Of a stretch of 64,000 bases of DNA, positions 44,509-55,879 are shown in pieces (positions within the stretch are counted from its first letter, which is position 1; every line of letters begins with the position of its first letter). Origin of the DNA: Pseudomonas sp. 7SR1. Lineage in GTDB: Bacteria; Pseudomonadota; Gammaproteobacteria; Pseudomonadales; Pseudomonadaceae. The position numbers were made by a program, and so were the translations under genes. The DNA is taken from assembly GCF_900156465.1 (NCBI RefSeq), contig NZ_LT707064.1:3194501-3258500 (forward strand). The letters run 5' to 3'. The notes below the pieces were generated by a model that did no database searches, had not been told where the DNA came from, and saw only the letters and a list, made by a program, of their open reading frames with translations.

Positions 44509-45738
44509 ATGGCTATCGAGATCAAAGCCCCCACTTTCCCAGAATCGGTTGCCGATGGCACCGTTGCCACCTGGCACAAGAAACCGGGCGAGGCCGTCAA
44601 GCGTGACGAACTGATCGTCGACATCGAGACCGACAAGGTCGTACTGGAAGTCCTGGCCACCGCCGACGGCGTGCTGGGCGCGATCGTCAAGAACGAAGGC
44701 GACACCGTCCTGTCCGACGAAGTGCTGGGCTCGATCGTTGAAGGTGGTGCTGCCGCCGCCGCTCCGGCCGCTGCTGCTGCCGCTGCGCCGGCTGCCGCCC
44801 AGGCTGCCGCTCCAGCGGCCGATGGCGAAGACGACCCGGTCGCCGCGCCTGCTGCCCGCAAGATCGCTGAAGAAAACGGCATCAACATCGCTTCCATTGC
44901 CGGCACCGGCAAGGGTGGTCGTGTGACCAAGGAAGACGTGGTTGCCGCTGTTGCAGCCAAGAAAGCCGCTCCAGCCGCTGCCCCGGCCAAGCCTGCTGCG
45001 CCTGCCGCTGCCGCTCCGGTGTTCGCGGCCGGTGATCGCGTTGAAAAACGCGTTCCGATGACCCGCCTGCGGGCCAAGGTTGCCGAGCGCCTGGTCGAAG
45101 CCCAGTCGAACATGGCGATGCTGACCACTTTCAACGAAGTGGACATGACCGAAGTCATGGCGCTGCGTTCGAAGTACAAGGACCTGTTCGAGAAGTCCCA
45201 CAATGGCGTGCGCCTGGGCTTCATGTCGTTCTTCGTCAAGGCTGCCACCGAAGCGCTCAAACGCTTCCCGGCCGTCAACGCGTCGATCGACGGTTCCGAC
45301 ATCGTCTACCACGGCTATGCCGACATCGGTGTTGCTGTTTCCAGCGACCGTGGTCTGGTGGTTCCGGTGCTGCGCAACGCCGAGCTGATGAGCCTGGCCG
45401 AAATCGAAAACGGCATCGCCACCTTCGGCAAGAAGGCCCGTGACGGCAAGCTGTCCATCGAAGAGATGACCGGTGGTACGTTCACCATCACCAACGGTGG
45501 TACATTCGGTTCGATGATGTCGACCCCGATCGTCAACCCGCCACAAGCAGCGATCCTGGGGATGCACAACATCATCCAGCGTCCGATGGCAATCAACGGT
45601 CAAGTCGTGATTCGTCCGATGATGTACCTGGCACTGTCCTACGATCACCGTCTGATCGATGGTAAAGAAGCCGTGACGTTCCTGGTGACCATCAAGAACC
45701 TGCTTGAAGATCCGGCTCGCCTGCTGCTGGATATCTGA
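44509..45738 (+). CDS. sucB: 2-oxoglutarate dehydrogenase E2 (dihydrolipoyl succinyltransferase)
   Basis: A 409-residue core protein with an N-terminal lipoyl domain (lipoylated Lys in [13 protein letters not shown], about residue 43) and an Ala/Pro linker (about 80-105). The peripheral-subunit-binding domain follows ([20 protein letters not shown], about 115-150), then a second Ala/Pro linker. The catalytic domain ends with [16 protein letters not shown] (His and Asp of HxxxDG). The linkers cause the alanine-rich low-complexity tract at 44745-44820. Confidence 0.98.
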   Translation: MAIEIKAPTFPESVADGTVATWHKKPGEAVKRDELIVDIETDKVVLEVLATADGVLGAIVKNEGDTVLSDEVLGSIVEGGAAAAAPAAAAAAAPAAAQAAAPAADGEDDPVAAPAARKIAEENGINIASIAGTGKGGRVTKEDVVAAVAAKKAAPAAAPAKPAAPAAAAPVFAAGDRVEKRVPMTRLRAKVAERLVEAQSNMAMLTTFNEVDMTEVMALRSKYKDLFEKSHNGVRLGFMSFFVKAATEALKRFPAVNASIDGSDIVYHGYADIGVAVSSDRGLVVPVLRNAELMSLAEIENGIATFGKKARDGKLSIEEMTGGTFTITNGGTFGSMMSTPIVNPPQAAILGMHNIIQRPMAINGQVVIRPMMYLALSYDHRLIDGKEAVTFLVTIKNLLEDPARLLLDI

Positions 45739-45845
45739 TTTCGCCGCGAGGGCCGGTCGGTTGACCGGCCTCTTGCTGAAACAACCGGTTTCGTCCCACG
45801 ACGGTCACCACAAGTGGCCGTCCGGTTTGATTCGAAAAGGAATGA

Positions 45846-47285
<1,440 letters not shown>

Positions 47286-47367
47286 TAGATAATAAGAAAC
47301 CACGGCGGTTCGGCCCGTCGTGAGCCTTGCGCGCAAGACTCACCGCGGAATGTCCGCTGGACGCAGT

Positions 47368-47406
47368 CTTGCGTAGCTCTGCCGGTTCACCGGAAGGCTA
47401 CGCAAG
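47368..47406. repeat. Hairpin in the lpdG-sucC gap
   Basis: CTTGCGTAGC and GCTACGCAAG are perfect complements enclosing CCGG/CCGG. There is no T-run after it, so it is unlike a standard terminator and may be an mRNA processing or stability element. Confidence 0.6.
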
Positions 47407-47481
47407 CAGCAGTCACAGGTGGTGCGGCACTAAACTGGTGCAGCACCGAATGCGCAGTACCTAACGAAGACGGTAATAAGC

Positions 47482-48648
47482 ATGAATCTTCACGAGTATC
47501 AGGGTAAGCAGCTGTTCGCTGAATACGGCCTGCCAGTATCCACAGGCTACGCGGTAGACACCCCGGAAGCGGCAGCAGAAGCTTGCGACAAAATCGGCGG
47601 CAGCGAGTGGGTTGTCAAAGCCCAGGTTCACGCCGGTGGTCGCGGTAAAGCGGGCGGCGTAAAGCTGGTTCGCAGCAAAGAAGACGCCAAAGCCTTCGCA
47701 CAGCAGTGGCTGGGCAAGCGTCTGGTGACCTACCAGACTGACGCCAACGGTCAGCCGGTCACCAAAATCCTGGTTGAATCGTGCACTGATATCGCTAAAG
47801 AGCTGTACCTGGGCGCTGTCGTCGACCGTTCGAGCCGCCGCATCGTGTTCATGGCTTCCACCGAAGGTGGCGTGGACATCGAGAAGATCGCTCACGATAC
47901 CCCTGAGAAGATCCTCAAGGCCACCATCGATCCACTGGTTGGCGCCCAGCCATTCCAGGGTCGCGAGCTGGCATTCCAGCTGGGCCTGGAAGGCAAGCAG
48001 GTCACTCAGTTCGCCAAGATCTTCGTAGGTCTGGCCAAGCTGTTCCAGGATCATGACCTGGCGCTGCTGGAAGTGAACCCGCTGGTGATCAAGGCCGACG
48101 GCGACCTGCACTGCCTCGATGCCAAGATCAACATCGACGCCAACGCCATGTACCGTCAGCCGAAGCTGAAGACTTTCCACGATCCGTCCCAGGACGATCC
48201 GCGCGAAGCGCACGCTGCCAAGTTCGAACTGAACTACGTGGCCCTGGAAGGTAACATCGGCTGCATGGTCAACGGTGCCGGCCTTGCCATGGGTACCATG
48301 GACATCGTCAACCTGCATGGCGGCAAGCCAGCCAACTTCCTCGACGTGGGCGGCGGCGCTACCAAGGAACGCGTAACCGAAGCGTTCAAGATCATCCTGT
48401 CCGACACCAACGTCGCCGCAGTACTGGTCAACATCTTCGGCGGCATCGTTCGTTGCGACATGATTGCCGAAGGCATCATCGGCGCCGTGAAAGAAGTCGG
48501 CGTGAAAATCCCGGTTGTTGTTCGCCTCGAAGGCAACAACGCTGAGCTGGGCGCTAAAGTACTGGCAGAAAGCGGTTTGAACATCATCGCTGCTACCAGC
48601 CTGACCGACGCTGCTCAACAAGTCGTAAAAGCTGCGGAGGGCAAATAA
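47482..48648 (+). CDS. sucC: Succinyl-CoA synthetase beta subunit
   Basis: A 388-residue ATP-grasp subunit. [20 protein letters not shown] is the canonical start, ATP-grasp elements include [20 protein letters not shown], and [20 protein letters not shown] and [17 protein letters not shown] form the CoA-ligase domain. With SucD it makes ATP or GTP from succinyl-CoA. Its stop overlaps the sucD start by one base (TAATG). Confidence 0.98.
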   Translation: MNLHEYQGKQLFAEYGLPVSTGYAVDTPEAAAEACDKIGGSEWVVKAQVHAGGRGKAGGVKLVRSKEDAKAFAQQWLGKRLVTYQTDANGQPVTKILVESCTDIAKELYLGAVVDRSSRRIVFMASTEGGVDIEKIAHDTPEKILKATIDPLVGAQPFQGRELAFQLGLEGKQVTQFAKIFVGLAKLFQDHDLALLEVNPLVIKADGDLHCLDAKINIDANAMYRQPKLKTFHDPSQDDPREAHAAKFELNYVALEGNIGCMVNGAGLAMGTMDIVNLHGGKPANFLDVGGGATKERVTEAFKIILSDTNVAAVLVNIFGGIVRCDMIAEGIIGAVKEVGVKIPVVVRLEGNNAELGAKVLAESGLNIIAATSLTDAAQQVVKAAEGK

Positions 48649-49532
48649 TGAGCGTCCTGATCAATAAAGACACCAAGGTTATCTGCCAGGGTATTACCGG
48701 TTCGCAAGGTAGTTTCCACACCCAGCAAGCCATCGAGTACGGCACCCAGATGGTTGGCGGCGTAACTCCGGGCAAGGGCGGCACCGAGCACCTGGGCCTG
48801 CCTGTCTTCAACACCGTCAAGGACGCTGTTGCTGCCACTGGCGCCACCGCCAGCGTGATCTACGTTCCGGCTCCTTTCTGCAAGGACTCCATCCTTGAGG
48901 CGGCGTTCGGCGGCATCAAGCTGATCGTGTGCATCACCGAAGGCATCCCGACCATCGACATGCTGGAAGCCAAGGTCAAGTGCGACGAGCTGGGTATCAC
49001 CCTGATCGGCCCTAACTGCCCAGGCGTGATCACTCCAGGCGAATGCAAGATCGGCATCATGCCAGGTCACATTCACTTGCCAGGCAAGGTCGGTATCGTG
49101 TCCCGTTCCGGCACCCTGACCTATGAAGCCGTGAAGCAGACCACTGACGCCGGTTTCGGCCAGTCCACCTGCGTCGGCATCGGCGGTGACCCGATCCCAG
49201 GCTCCAACTTCATCGACATCCTGAAGCTGTTCCAGGAAGACCCGAAGACCGAAGCGATCGTCATGATCGGTGAGATCGGCGGTTCCGCTGAAGAAGAAGC
49301 CGCTGCCTTCATCAAGGCCAACGTGACCAAGCCGGTCGTGTCCTACATCGCTGGTGTGACTGCTCCTCCGGGCAAGCGCATGGGCCATGCTGGCGCAATC
49401 ATCTCCGGCGGCAAGGGCACTGCGGACGAGAAGTTCGCTGCCCTGCAAGACGCCGGCGTGAAAACCGTGCGTTCGCTGGCAGACATCGGCAAGGCCCTGG
49501 CCGAGCTGACTGGCTGGGAAATGAAGAAGTAA
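48648..49532 (+). CDS. sucD: Succinyl-CoA synthetase alpha subunit
   Basis: A 294-residue subunit. The CoA-binding Rossmann domain starts [20 protein letters not shown], and the phosphorylated histidine is in [20 protein letters not shown]. It forms the alpha2beta2 enzyme with SucC. A terminator follows 25 bp after the stop, ending the TCA block. Confidence 0.98.
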   Translation: MSVLINKDTKVICQGITGSQGSFHTQQAIEYGTQMVGGVTPGKGGTEHLGLPVFNTVKDAVAATGATASVIYVPAPFCKDSILEAAFGGIKLIVCITEGIPTIDMLEAKVKCDELGITLIGPNCPGVITPGECKIGIMPGHIHLPGKVGIVSRSGTLTYEAVKQTTDAGFGQSTCVGIGGDPIPGSNFIDILKLFQEDPKTEAIVMIGEIGGSAEEEAAAFIKANVTKPVVSYIAGVTAPPGKRMGHAGAIISGGKGTADEKFAALQDAGVKTVRSLADIGKALAELTGWEMKK

Positions 49533-49560
49533 GCTTCGGCTGACCTTTTCGTTCCAGCAA

Positions 49561-49588
49561 CAAAGGCCACCTCCGGGTGGCCTTTGTC
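49561..49588 (+). terminator. Terminator after sucD
   Basis: CAAAGGCCACC / GGTGGCCTTTG stem with a TCCG loop; a short T-containing tail follows. Confidence 0.75.
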
Positions 49589-49638
49589 GTTTCTGGCCTG
49601 TTGGATCTACGCATTGTTTCTGCGCAGAGGGCCTTAGT

Positions 49639-49807
49639 CTGTGGTGGAGGATTTATCTGTGGTGGGAGGATTTATCTGTGGCGAGGGGATTTATCCCCGC
49701 TGGGCTGCAAAGCAGCCCCCAAGCAATCGAGCACGGTTTATCTGGAAGAATGCGGCCACCTTGTTGGGGCGCTTTGCAGCCCAGCGGGATGAATCCCCTC
49801 GCCACAG
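49639..49807. repeat. GTGGCGAGGGGATTTATCCCC-family element, copy C, with tandem head
   Basis: Left arm CTGTGGCGAGGGGATTTATC and right arm GAATCCCCTCGCCACAG, plus an inner GCTGGGCTGCAAAGC / GCTTTGCAGCCCAGC pair. Two truncated head copies (GTGGTGGAGGATTTATCT, GTGGTGGGAGGATTTATCT) stand directly in front in tandem. Confidence 0.7.
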
Positions 49808-49859
49808 GTCATCCCCTGTCCATCAGGAGGTTGATGAGGGAAAAATAGATACGTAAACG

Positions 49860-49875
49860 CGACATTGAAATGTCG
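49860..49875. promoter_or_regulatory. Palindrome CGACATT-GA-AATGTCG upstream of brnQ
   Basis: Perfect 7-bp arms, about 190 bp before the brnQ start. A candidate operator; no regulator assigned. Confidence 0.35.
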
Positions 49876-50004
49876 TGTATCGGATAGTGCGCCCCGTAAC
49901 GGTGCGTTTTCTGCACAGATTCGTTAGGCTAGCAGCCATTTTTGCGGCCGCTCCCCACAAGGAAGCGACGCGCTAAACGGGTCGGTCCCATACGGATCGA
50001 CAAC

Positions 50005-50032
50005 ATTTCCCTCACCCATAAGGGAAATCCCT
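50005..50032 (+). promoter_or_regulatory. Alternative hairpins in the brnQ leader
   Basis: ATTTCCCT (50005-50012) pairs with AGGGAAAT (50021-50028). The latter also forms AGGGA-AA-TCCCT with the next bases (50021-50032). The two pairings exclude each other. Located 35-60 bp before the brnQ ATG. Confidence 0.4.
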
Positions 50033-50066
50033 CTCTAAATTCCGATTCAGCAGTGTGGTTTCCTTA

Positions 50067-51380
50067 ATGAAAGTGTTGAAAGGCCAGGACATCCTGGCAC
50101 TTGGTTTCATGACATTTGCCCTGTTCGTCGGGGCCGGCAATATCATTTTCCCGCCAATCGTCGGCTTGCAGTCCGGGCCCCATGTCTGGATGGCGGCGCT
50201 GGGCTTCCTGATCACCGCGGTCGGCCTTCCGGTTGTCACCGTCGTTGCGCTGGCCAAGGTGGGCGGGGCGATGGATGCCTTGAGCAGCCCCATCGGCAAG
50301 GTCGCCAGCGGGTTGCTGGCCGCGGTCTGCTACCTGGCTGTCGGCCCGCTGTTCGCCACGCCGCGCACCGCCACGGTCTCGTTCGAGGTGGGCCTGGCGC
50401 CATTGACCGGCGAAAGCCCGCTGGCCCTGTTGATCTACAGTGCCGTGTACTTCCTCCTGGTGTTCTTCATTTCGCTCTACCCGGGCCGTCTGCTGGATAC
50501 CGTCGGACGGTTCCTCGCACCGCTGAAGATCATTGCCCTGGCCGTGCTGGGGATCGCCGCGTTCGCCCTGCCTGCCGGCGGTATCGGCGTGGCGACACCG
50601 GAATACGTGGCGGCGCCGTTTTCCCAGGGCTTCATCAATGGTTACCTGACCATGGACACGTTGGGCGCATTGGTGTTCGGCATCGTCATCGTCAACGCGA
50701 TCCGTTCCCGGGGTGTCGAATCGCCAGCCTTGATTACCCGCTACGCCATCATCGCCGGGCTGATTGCCGGGGTGGGCCTGGCGCTGGTCTACGTCAGCCT
50801 GTTCCGCCTCGGTTCCGGCAGCCATGAAGTGGCCGCAGGGGCGACTAACGGCGCCGCTGTGCTGCATGCCTACGTGCAACACACCTTCGGCAGCCTGGGC
50901 AGCGGCTTCCTCGCGGTGCTGATTTCCCTGGCCTGCCTGGTGACCGCCGTTGGCCTGACCTGCGCCTGTGCCGAATACTTCAGCCGTGTCCTGCCGCTGT
51001 CCTACAAGACCCTGGTGGTGATCCTGGCAGCGTTTTCACTACTGGTGTCCAACCTGGGCCTGACCAAGCTGATTGCGTTCTCCATCCCGGTCCTGACCGC
51101 GATCTACCCGCCATGCATCGCCCTGGTGGCCCTGAGTTTCTGCAAGGACTTCTGGCATGAGCAGAGTCGCATTGTCGGCCCGGTGATGCTGGTGTCGTTC
51201 CTGTTTGGCCTGGTCGATGCGCTCAAGGGCGCCGGTCTGGCGGACTGGATGCCGGCGCAACTGGCCCAATTGCCGTTGAGCGAACAAGGCCTGGCCTGGC
51301 TGGTGCCTTCGGTGATGACCCTGGTGGTTGCCGTGGTGTGCGATCGGCTGCTGGGCAAACGCAGCGAAGCTCTGGCTTAA
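50067..51380 (+). CDS. brnQ: Branched-chain amino-acid transporter (BrnQ/BraB family)
   Basis: A 437-residue inner-membrane carrier for leucine, isoleucine and valine, coupled to sodium or protons. The ATG at 50067 gives [20 protein letters not shown], the usual start, and the length of P. aeruginosa BraB. LIVCS-family marks are [35 protein letters not shown] and [20 protein letters not shown]. The ribosome site is weak and folding of the leader may affect initiation. A strong terminator follows. Confidence 0.95.
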   Translation: MKVLKGQDILALGFMTFALFVGAGNIIFPPIVGLQSGPHVWMAALGFLITAVGLPVVTVVALAKVGGAMDALSSPIGKVASGLLAAVCYLAVGPLFATPRTATVSFEVGLAPLTGESPLALLIYSAVYFLLVFFISLYPGRLLDTVGRFLAPLKIIALAVLGIAAFALPAGGIGVATPEYVAAPFSQGFINGYLTMDTLGALVFGIVIVNAIRSRGVESPALITRYAIIAGLIAGVGLALVYVSLFRLGSGSHEVAAGATNGAAVLHAYVQHTFGSLGSGFLAVLISLACLVTAVGLTCACAEYFSRVLPLSYKTLVVILAAFSLLVSNLGLTKLIAFSIPVLTAIYPPCIALVALSFCKDFWHEQSRIVGPVMLVSFLFGLVDALKGAGLADWMPAQLAQLPLSEQGLAWLVPSVMTLVVAVVCDRLLGKRSEALA

Positions 51381-51414
51381 GCAGCTTCAGGCCGATTCAC
51401 CGGCCACAACCGAA

Positions 51415-51450
51415 ATGCCCCGTATCAATCGATACGGGGCATTTTTTTTG
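51415..51450 (+). terminator. Terminator after brnQ
   Basis: AATGCCCCGTATC / GATACGGGGCATT stem with loop AATC-like centre and eight T residues. Confidence 0.9.
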
Positions 51451-51512
51451 GGTGCAGTGTCTTTTTTCGTGCGCTAACGTCGAAGCAGTGTCTGAAAGGC
51501 GTACACAGCACC

Positions 51513-51599
51513 TGTGGAGCGAGCTTGCTCGCGATAGCGCCAGATCAGCAGCATCAACGTGTCTGATAGATCGCAATCGCGAGCAAGCTCGCTCCCACA
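51513..51599. repeat. REPIN between brnQ and DUF599 gene
   Basis: TGTGGAGCGAGCTTGCTCGC ... GCGAGCAAGCTCGCTCCCAC doublet; the left arm has lost one G. Confidence 0.88.
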
Positions 51600-51661
51600 G
51601 GTCGGCATTTCAAGGCGCGTCTGGCTTTAGACGTCATGTTTTTAGATATACAGGAAATCGA

Positions 51662-52399
51662 ATGTCATTCATCCAAGCCAACCTGTCCCATCTGCTTGCC
51701 GCTGTCTGGTTCATCGTCTGCTGGGGCGGCTATACCCGCTATGCCACCTGGAAAGCCCGTGACACGGCTTGTCTGGCGAGCGTGATGCACTTGTATCGCG
51801 AGGACTGGATGCGTCGCATGCTGCTGCGCGAGAACCGCATCGCCGACGCCAGCGTGATCGGTAACCTGGAGCGCAACGCCTCGTTTTTCGCCTCCAGCAC
51901 GCTGATTATCCTGGCGGGTATCCTGACCGTGCTCGGGGCGTCCGATCGGGCGGTGTCGCTGCTGGCCGACCTGCCGCTGGTGCAGCAGGCTTCCCAGGGG
52001 CTGGCGGAGGTCAAGCTGTTGTGCCTGGCATTGGTGTTCGTCTATGCATTCTTCACGTTCAGCTGGTGCATGCGCCAATACAATTTCGCGGCGGTGCTGG
52101 TGGGCTCTGCGCCGATGATCGGCGAGCGGCATGTGTCGGAGCAGGAGCGCAAGGCCTTTGCGCTCAGGGCGGCCCGGGTCATTTCGATGGCGGCCAACCA
52201 GTTCAACTTCGGCCTGCGCTCTTATTACTTCGGCATGACCATGCTGGCCTGGTTCGTCAGCCCCTGGTTGTTCATGTTGATGAGCGCCGGCGTGGTGTTT
52301 GTGCTGTACCGCCGGGAGTTTCATTCCGACGTGCTGGATGTCATGGTCTACACCCCGACCGAAGCGCCACCCAGCGAAGTGAGCCGGGAAGCGGCCTGA
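51662..52399 (+). CDS. DUF599-family membrane protein
   Basis: A 245-residue protein. The ATG at 51662 is used because the upstream extension reads through the REPIN. Four hydrophobic segments (about 7-24, 78-97, 118-136 and 195-222) fit the DUF599 family. The conserved-looking HLYREDWMRRMLLRENRIAD loop follows helix 1 and EQERKAFALRAARVISMAAN precedes the last pair. Function unknown; probably inner membrane. Confidence 0.85.
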   Translation: MSFIQANLSHLLAAVWFIVCWGGYTRYATWKARDTACLASVMHLYREDWMRRMLLRENRIADASVIGNLERNASFFASSTLIILAGILTVLGASDRAVSLLADLPLVQQASQGLAEVKLLCLALVFVYAFFTFSWCMRQYNFAAVLVGSAPMIGERHVSEQERKAFALRAARVISMAANQFNFGLRSYYFGMTMLAWFVSPWLFMLMSAGVVFVLYRREFHSDVLDVMVYTPTEAPPSEVSREAA

Positions 52400-52423
52400 T
52401 TCATTGGTCCCGCCAGAATGCAG

Positions 52424-52460
52424 ACAAAAGAAAACCCGCACCAGGCGGGTTTTCTTTTGT
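52424..52460. terminator. Bidirectional terminator between DUF599 gene and lipoprotein gene
   Basis: ACAAAAGAAAACCCGC / GCGGGTTTTCTTTTGT stem with loop ACCAG-like; both flanking genes run into it. Confidence 0.88.
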
Positions 52461-52473
52461 CACTAAAACCGGA

Positions 52474-52725
52474 TCAGTTGGTTTTAGGCGCGGTTGCAGG
52501 GGCTTGTTCCTGCGTTGCTGCTTCGTTCGATTCGGCCTGGGCTTTGGCGGCTTCGGCGTTTTCTTTCGCCGCGTCGTTCACTTTATCCTGTGCTTTGTTC
52601 ATGTCCTGCTGAGCTTGCTCCGAATGTTGGGCGGCATCTTGAGCTTTGTCTTCGGATTTCTTGTCGCAGGCAGCGAGGCCGAGGGAGGCAGCCAACATCA
52701 AGGCAATAGTCAAAGTCTTACGCAT
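52474..52725 (-). CDS. Small lipoprotein with Ala/Lys/Glu-rich coiled coil
   Basis: An 83-residue protein. The ATG at 52725 follows AAGGAG at good distance. The signal MRKTLTIALMLAASLGLAAC ends in the lipobox LAAC, so Cys20 would be lipidated. The mature part is a low-complexity, charged helix (DKKSEDKAQDAAQHSEQAQQ, then further AAKENAEAAKAQAE), like Lpp-type or stress-induced small lipoproteins. Asp21 after the Cys suggests retention in the inner membrane by the E. coli rule, though this rule is weaker in Pseudomonas. Role unknown. Confidence 0.82.
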   Translation of the reverse strand: MRKTLTIALMLAASLGLAACDKKSEDKAQDAAQHSEQAQQDMNKAQDKVNDAAKENAEAAKAQAESNEAATQEQAPATAPKTN

Positions 52726-52882
52726 GGGGTGTTTCTCCTTATGGAAATAACTACTGGCCTTTTGAGCTATACCCCTTGGCTTAAGTTCCTCTTTTGCTAC
52801 AGATATATAACTTCGTGTCGGCATGGAACTTTATCGGGTTCGTCTATTATCGGACCTGGCCACTAACAAGAGTTTCTAACCA

Positions 52883-53359
52883 ATGGCTGAAAACCCCGTT
52901 TTTGAGCGCGCGACCCGGTTTCTATCGGCACTGCGCCATTGCCAGGTGCTGGGCCTGACGCTGAAAAGCGCCAGCGAGGAAGGACTGACACTGGTGCTGC
53001 CTTTCAGTCCCCGGATCGTGGGCAACCCCCTCTCGGGCATCATCCATGGTGGCGCGCTGACGTCATTGATGGACACCGCTTGCGGCATGTCGACCCTCTG
53101 TGTACTGCCGCAATTCGAGGTCTGTCCGACCCTCGACCTGCGCATCGACTACATGCACGCCGCCCAACCCCACAAGGACGTCTACGGCTTCGCCCAATGC
53201 TACCGGGTCACGCCGGACGTGATCTTCACCCGGGGCTTCGCTTATCAGGACGACCCCGATCAACCCATCGCCCATGTGGTGGGCACTTTCATGCGCCTGG
53301 GGCAGCATGCCAGGGGTATGGGCAGGCAGGTACCCAAGGCCGGAGCGGACACGCCATGA
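52883..53359 (+). CDS. PaaI-type hotdog thioesterase, first of a coupled pair
   Basis: A 158-residue hotdog-fold protein. NPLSGIIHGGALTSLMDTAC is the conserved HGG and active-site helix, and DYMHAAQPHKDVYGFAQCYR the second half of the fold. Such enzymes hydrolyse acyl-CoA thioesters. It overlaps the next gene by ATGA at 53356, and the next gene is also a PaaI-type protein, so the pair may form a heteromer. Confidence 0.87.
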   Translation: MAENPVFERATRFLSALRHCQVLGLTLKSASEEGLTLVLPFSPRIVGNPLSGIIHGGALTSLMDTACGMSTLCVLPQFEVCPTLDLRIDYMHAAQPHKDVYGFAQCYRVTPDVIFTRGFAYQDDPDQPIAHVVGTFMRLGQHARGMGRQVPKAGADTP

Positions 53360-53817
53360 CGGCCATTACCCAGGAACAACTGCGTCAGGCCTGCGAGCAG
53401 GGCGACTATGGACTATTGATGGCGTCGATCCCTTACGCACAGTTGATCGGCGCCGAATGCACTCGTCAGGGCAATGACCTGCTGTTTCGCCTGCCGGCGA
53501 GCCCGGACAACATTGGCAACCCTTTATTGCCGGCGATCCATGGTGGGGTGATCGCCGGTTTCATGGAACTGTCGGCCGCCGTTCATCTGCTGATTGCCAC
53601 CCGTACGCCAGGTGTGCCGAAGATCATCGACTTTTCCCTGGATTACCTGCGCGCCGGGCAGTTCCGTGACACGTACGCTCGTTGCCAGGTCTGGCGCCAG
53701 GGGCGGCGGGTGGCCAACGTGGCCATCACGGCCTGGCAGGACGACGAGGCCGAACCCATCGCCACCGCGCGGGCGCATTTCAAGATCCAGGAGCCGACGA
53801 AGCCGACCCACCCTTGA
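53356..53817 (+). CDS. PaaI-type hotdog thioesterase, second of a coupled pair
   Basis: A 153-residue hotdog protein starting MTAITQEQLRQACEQGDYGL. NPLLPAIHGGVIAGFMELSA aligns with the HGG motif of its neighbour, but the residue following the helix differs (Glu in GFMELSA where the first copy has Asp in SLMDTA). Acidic catalytic residues of either kind are known in this family. The two genes are only distantly similar, so the duplication is old. Confidence 0.87.
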   Translation: MTAITQEQLRQACEQGDYGLLMASIPYAQLIGAECTRQGNDLLFRLPASPDNIGNPLLPAIHGGVIAGFMELSAAVHLLIATRTPGVPKIIDFSLDYLRAGQFRDTYARCQVWRQGRRVANVAITAWQDDEAEPIATARAHFKIQEPTKPTHP

Positions 53818-53904
53818 AATCATCGGCGCCGCCCCCACCTTGAGGTCATCCCGCCGCCGATCTCAGCGAGGCGGACACCACCATCCACTTGGAGTTTGAT
53901 GACA

Positions 53905-55809
53905 ATGAGCGTGGAAACTCAAAAGGAAACCCTGGGCTTCCAGACCGAGGTGAAGCAACTGCTGCACCTGATGATTCACTCGCTGTATTCGAACAAGGAA
54001 ATCTTCCTTCGCGAGCTGATCTCGAACGCCTCCGACGCTGTCGACAAATTACGTTTCGAAGCCCTGTCCAAGCCAGAATTGCTGGAAGGCGGCGCTGAAC
54101 TGAAGATTCGTGTGAGCTTCGACAAGGACGCGAAGACCATCACCCTGGAAGACAACGGCATCGGCATGAGCCGCGAAGAGGTGATCACTCACCTGGGCAC
54201 CATCGCCAAGTCCGGCACCGCCGACTTCATGAAGAACCTTTCGGGTGACCAGAAGAAGGATTCCCACCTGATCGGTCAATTCGGCGTCGGTTTCTATTCC
54301 GCGTTCATCGTGGCCGATCATGTCGAAGTCTTCAGCCGCCGTGCCGGCCTCGCCGCGAGCGAAGGCGTGCACTGGTCGTCCAGGGGCGAAGGGGAATTCG
54401 AAGTCGCCACCCTCGACAAGGCCGATCGCGGTACCCGTATCGTGCTGCATCTCAAGTCCGGTGAAGACGAGTTCGCCGATGGCTGGCGCCTGCGCAACAT
54501 CATCAAGAAATACTCCGACCATATCGCACTGCCGATCGAGCTGCCCAAGGAAGTCACCGCCGCCGAAGGCGAAGAGAAGCCTGAAGTGCAGTGGGAAACC
54601 GTCAACCGCGCCAGTGCCCTGTGGACTCGTCCGCGCACCGAGGTGAAAGACGAGGAATACCAGGAGTTCTACAAGCACATCGCCCACGACTACGAGAACC
54701 CGCTGAGCTGGAGCCACAACAAGGTCGAAGGCAAGCTGGAATACAACTCCCTGCTGTACGTGCCGGCCCGCGCGCCGTTCGACCTGTACCAGCGCGAAGC
54801 ACCACGCGGCCTGAAGCTGTACGTGCAACGGGTATTCGTGATGGACCAGGCCGAATCGTTCCTGCCCCTGTACCTGCGCTTCATCAAGGGTGTAGTGGAC
54901 TCCAACGACCTGTCCCTGAACGTCTCCCGGGAAATCCTGCAGAAAGACCCGATCATCGACTCCATGAAGTCGGCGCTGACCAAGCGCGTGCTGGACATGC
55001 TGGAGAAGCTGGCGAAGAACGAGCCCGAGCAGTACAAGAGCTTCTGGAAGAACTTCGGCCAGGTGATGAAAGAAGGCCCGGCCGAAGACTTCGCCAACAA
55101 GGAAAAGATCGCCGGCCTGCTGCGCTTTGCCTCCACCCAGGGTGACGATGGCGAGCAGGTGGTCGGCCTGGCCGATTACCTGGCCCGCGCCAAGGAAGGC
55201 CAGGACAAGATCTACTACCTCACTGGCGAAACCTATGCCCAGGTCAAGAACAGCCCGCACCTGGAGGTTTTCCGCAAGAAAGGCATCGAAGTGCTGCTGC
55301 TGACCGACCGCATCGACGAGTGGCTGATGAGCTACCTCAACGAGTTCGACGGCAAGAGCTTCGTCGACGTGGCGCGTGGCGACCTGGACCTCGGCAACCT
55401 GGATTCGGAAGAAGACAAGAAAGCCGCCGAAGAAATCGCCAAGAGCAAGGAAGGCCTGGTGGAGCGGATCAAGACGGCCCTGGGCGACGCGGTCAGCGAA
55501 GTGCGGGTGTCCCATCGCCTGACCGATTCTCCGGCGATCCTGGCCATCGGTGAGCAGGACCTCGGCCTGCAGATGCGCCAGATCCTCGAGGCCAGCGGCC
55601 AGAAGGTTCCGGATTCCAAGCCGATTTTCGAGTTCAACCCTTCTCACCCGCTGGTGGAGAAGCTGGACAACGAGCAGAGCGAAGAGCGCTTTGGCGATCT
55701 GTCGCACATCCTGTTCGACCAGGCGGCCCTGGCCGCTGGCGATAGCTTGAAGGACCCGGCGGCTTATGTTCGCCGCCTGAACAAGCTGTTGGTGGAACTG
55801 TCAGCTTAA
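53905..55809 (+). CDS. htpG: Molecular chaperone HtpG (Hsp90)
   Basis: A 634-residue Hsp90. The ATG at 53905 ([20 protein letters not shown]) gives the family start; an in-frame ATG at 53899 is too close to the GGAG. The ATPase domain shows [53 protein letters not shown] and [20 protein letters not shown]. The middle-domain catalytic Arg is in [17 protein letters not shown]. It is cytosolic, and Pseudomonas HtpG is heat-inducible; I did not identify a sigma32 promoter. Confidence 0.98.
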   Translation: MSVETQKETLGFQTEVKQLLHLMIHSLYSNKEIFLRELISNASDAVDKLRFEALSKPELLEGGAELKIRVSFDKDAKTITLEDNGIGMSREEVITHLGTIAKSGTADFMKNLSGDQKKDSHLIGQFGVGFYSAFIVADHVEVFSRRAGLAASEGVHWSSRGEGEFEVATLDKADRGTRIVLHLKSGEDEFADGWRLRNIIKKYSDHIALPIELPKEVTAAEGEEKPEVQWETVNRASALWTRPRTEVKDEEYQEFYKHIAHDYENPLSWSHNKVEGKLEYNSLLYVPARAPFDLYQREAPRGLKLYVQRVFVMDQAESFLPLYLRFIKGVVDSNDLSLNVSREILQKDPIIDSMKSALTKRVLDMLEKLAKNEPEQYKSFWKNFGQVMKEGPAEDFANKEKIAGLLRFASTQGDDGEQVVGLADYLARAKEGQDKIYYLTGETYAQVKNSPHLEVFRKKGIEVLLLTDRIDEWLMSYLNEFDGKSFVDVARGDLDLGNLDSEEDKKAAEEIAKSKEGLVERIKTALGDAVSEVRVSHRLTDSPAILAIGEQDLGLQMRQILEASGQKVPDSKPIFEFNPSHPLVEKLDNEQSEERFGDLSHILFDQAALAAGDSLKDPAAYVRRLNKLLVELSA

Positions 55810-55819
55810 TCAAGTGCAG

Positions 55820-55847
55820 GAAAAACCCGCTTCGGCGGGTTTTTTCA
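55820..55847 (+). terminator. Terminator after htpG
   Basis: AAAAACCCGC / GCGGGTTTTTT stem with TTCG loop. Confidence 0.88.
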
Positions 55848-55879
55848 TTTCGGGATGTTCGATTGAAGAGGAGTCCGTC

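Larger units (their letters stand above)
49533..50066. other. Gene-free region: terminator, large repeat, brnQ leader
   Basis: 534 bp without a supportable gene. In order: sucD terminator (49561-49588), the GTGGCGAGGGG-family element with a tandem head (49639-49807), a CGACATT-GA-AATGTCG palindrome (49860-49875), and nested hairpins before brnQ (50005-50032). Confidence 0.6.

Noticed and set aside
44745..45020. Low-complexity Ala/Pro tracts in sucB as unusual repeats
   Set aside because: They are the normal flexible linkers between the lipoyl, subunit-binding and catalytic domains of E2 proteins.
42103..45648. A very long open frame (1181 codons) antisense to sucA and sucB
   Set aside because: It mirrors the strong third-position GC bias of sucA/sucB, has no ribosome site or family resemblance, and crosses two confirmed genes.
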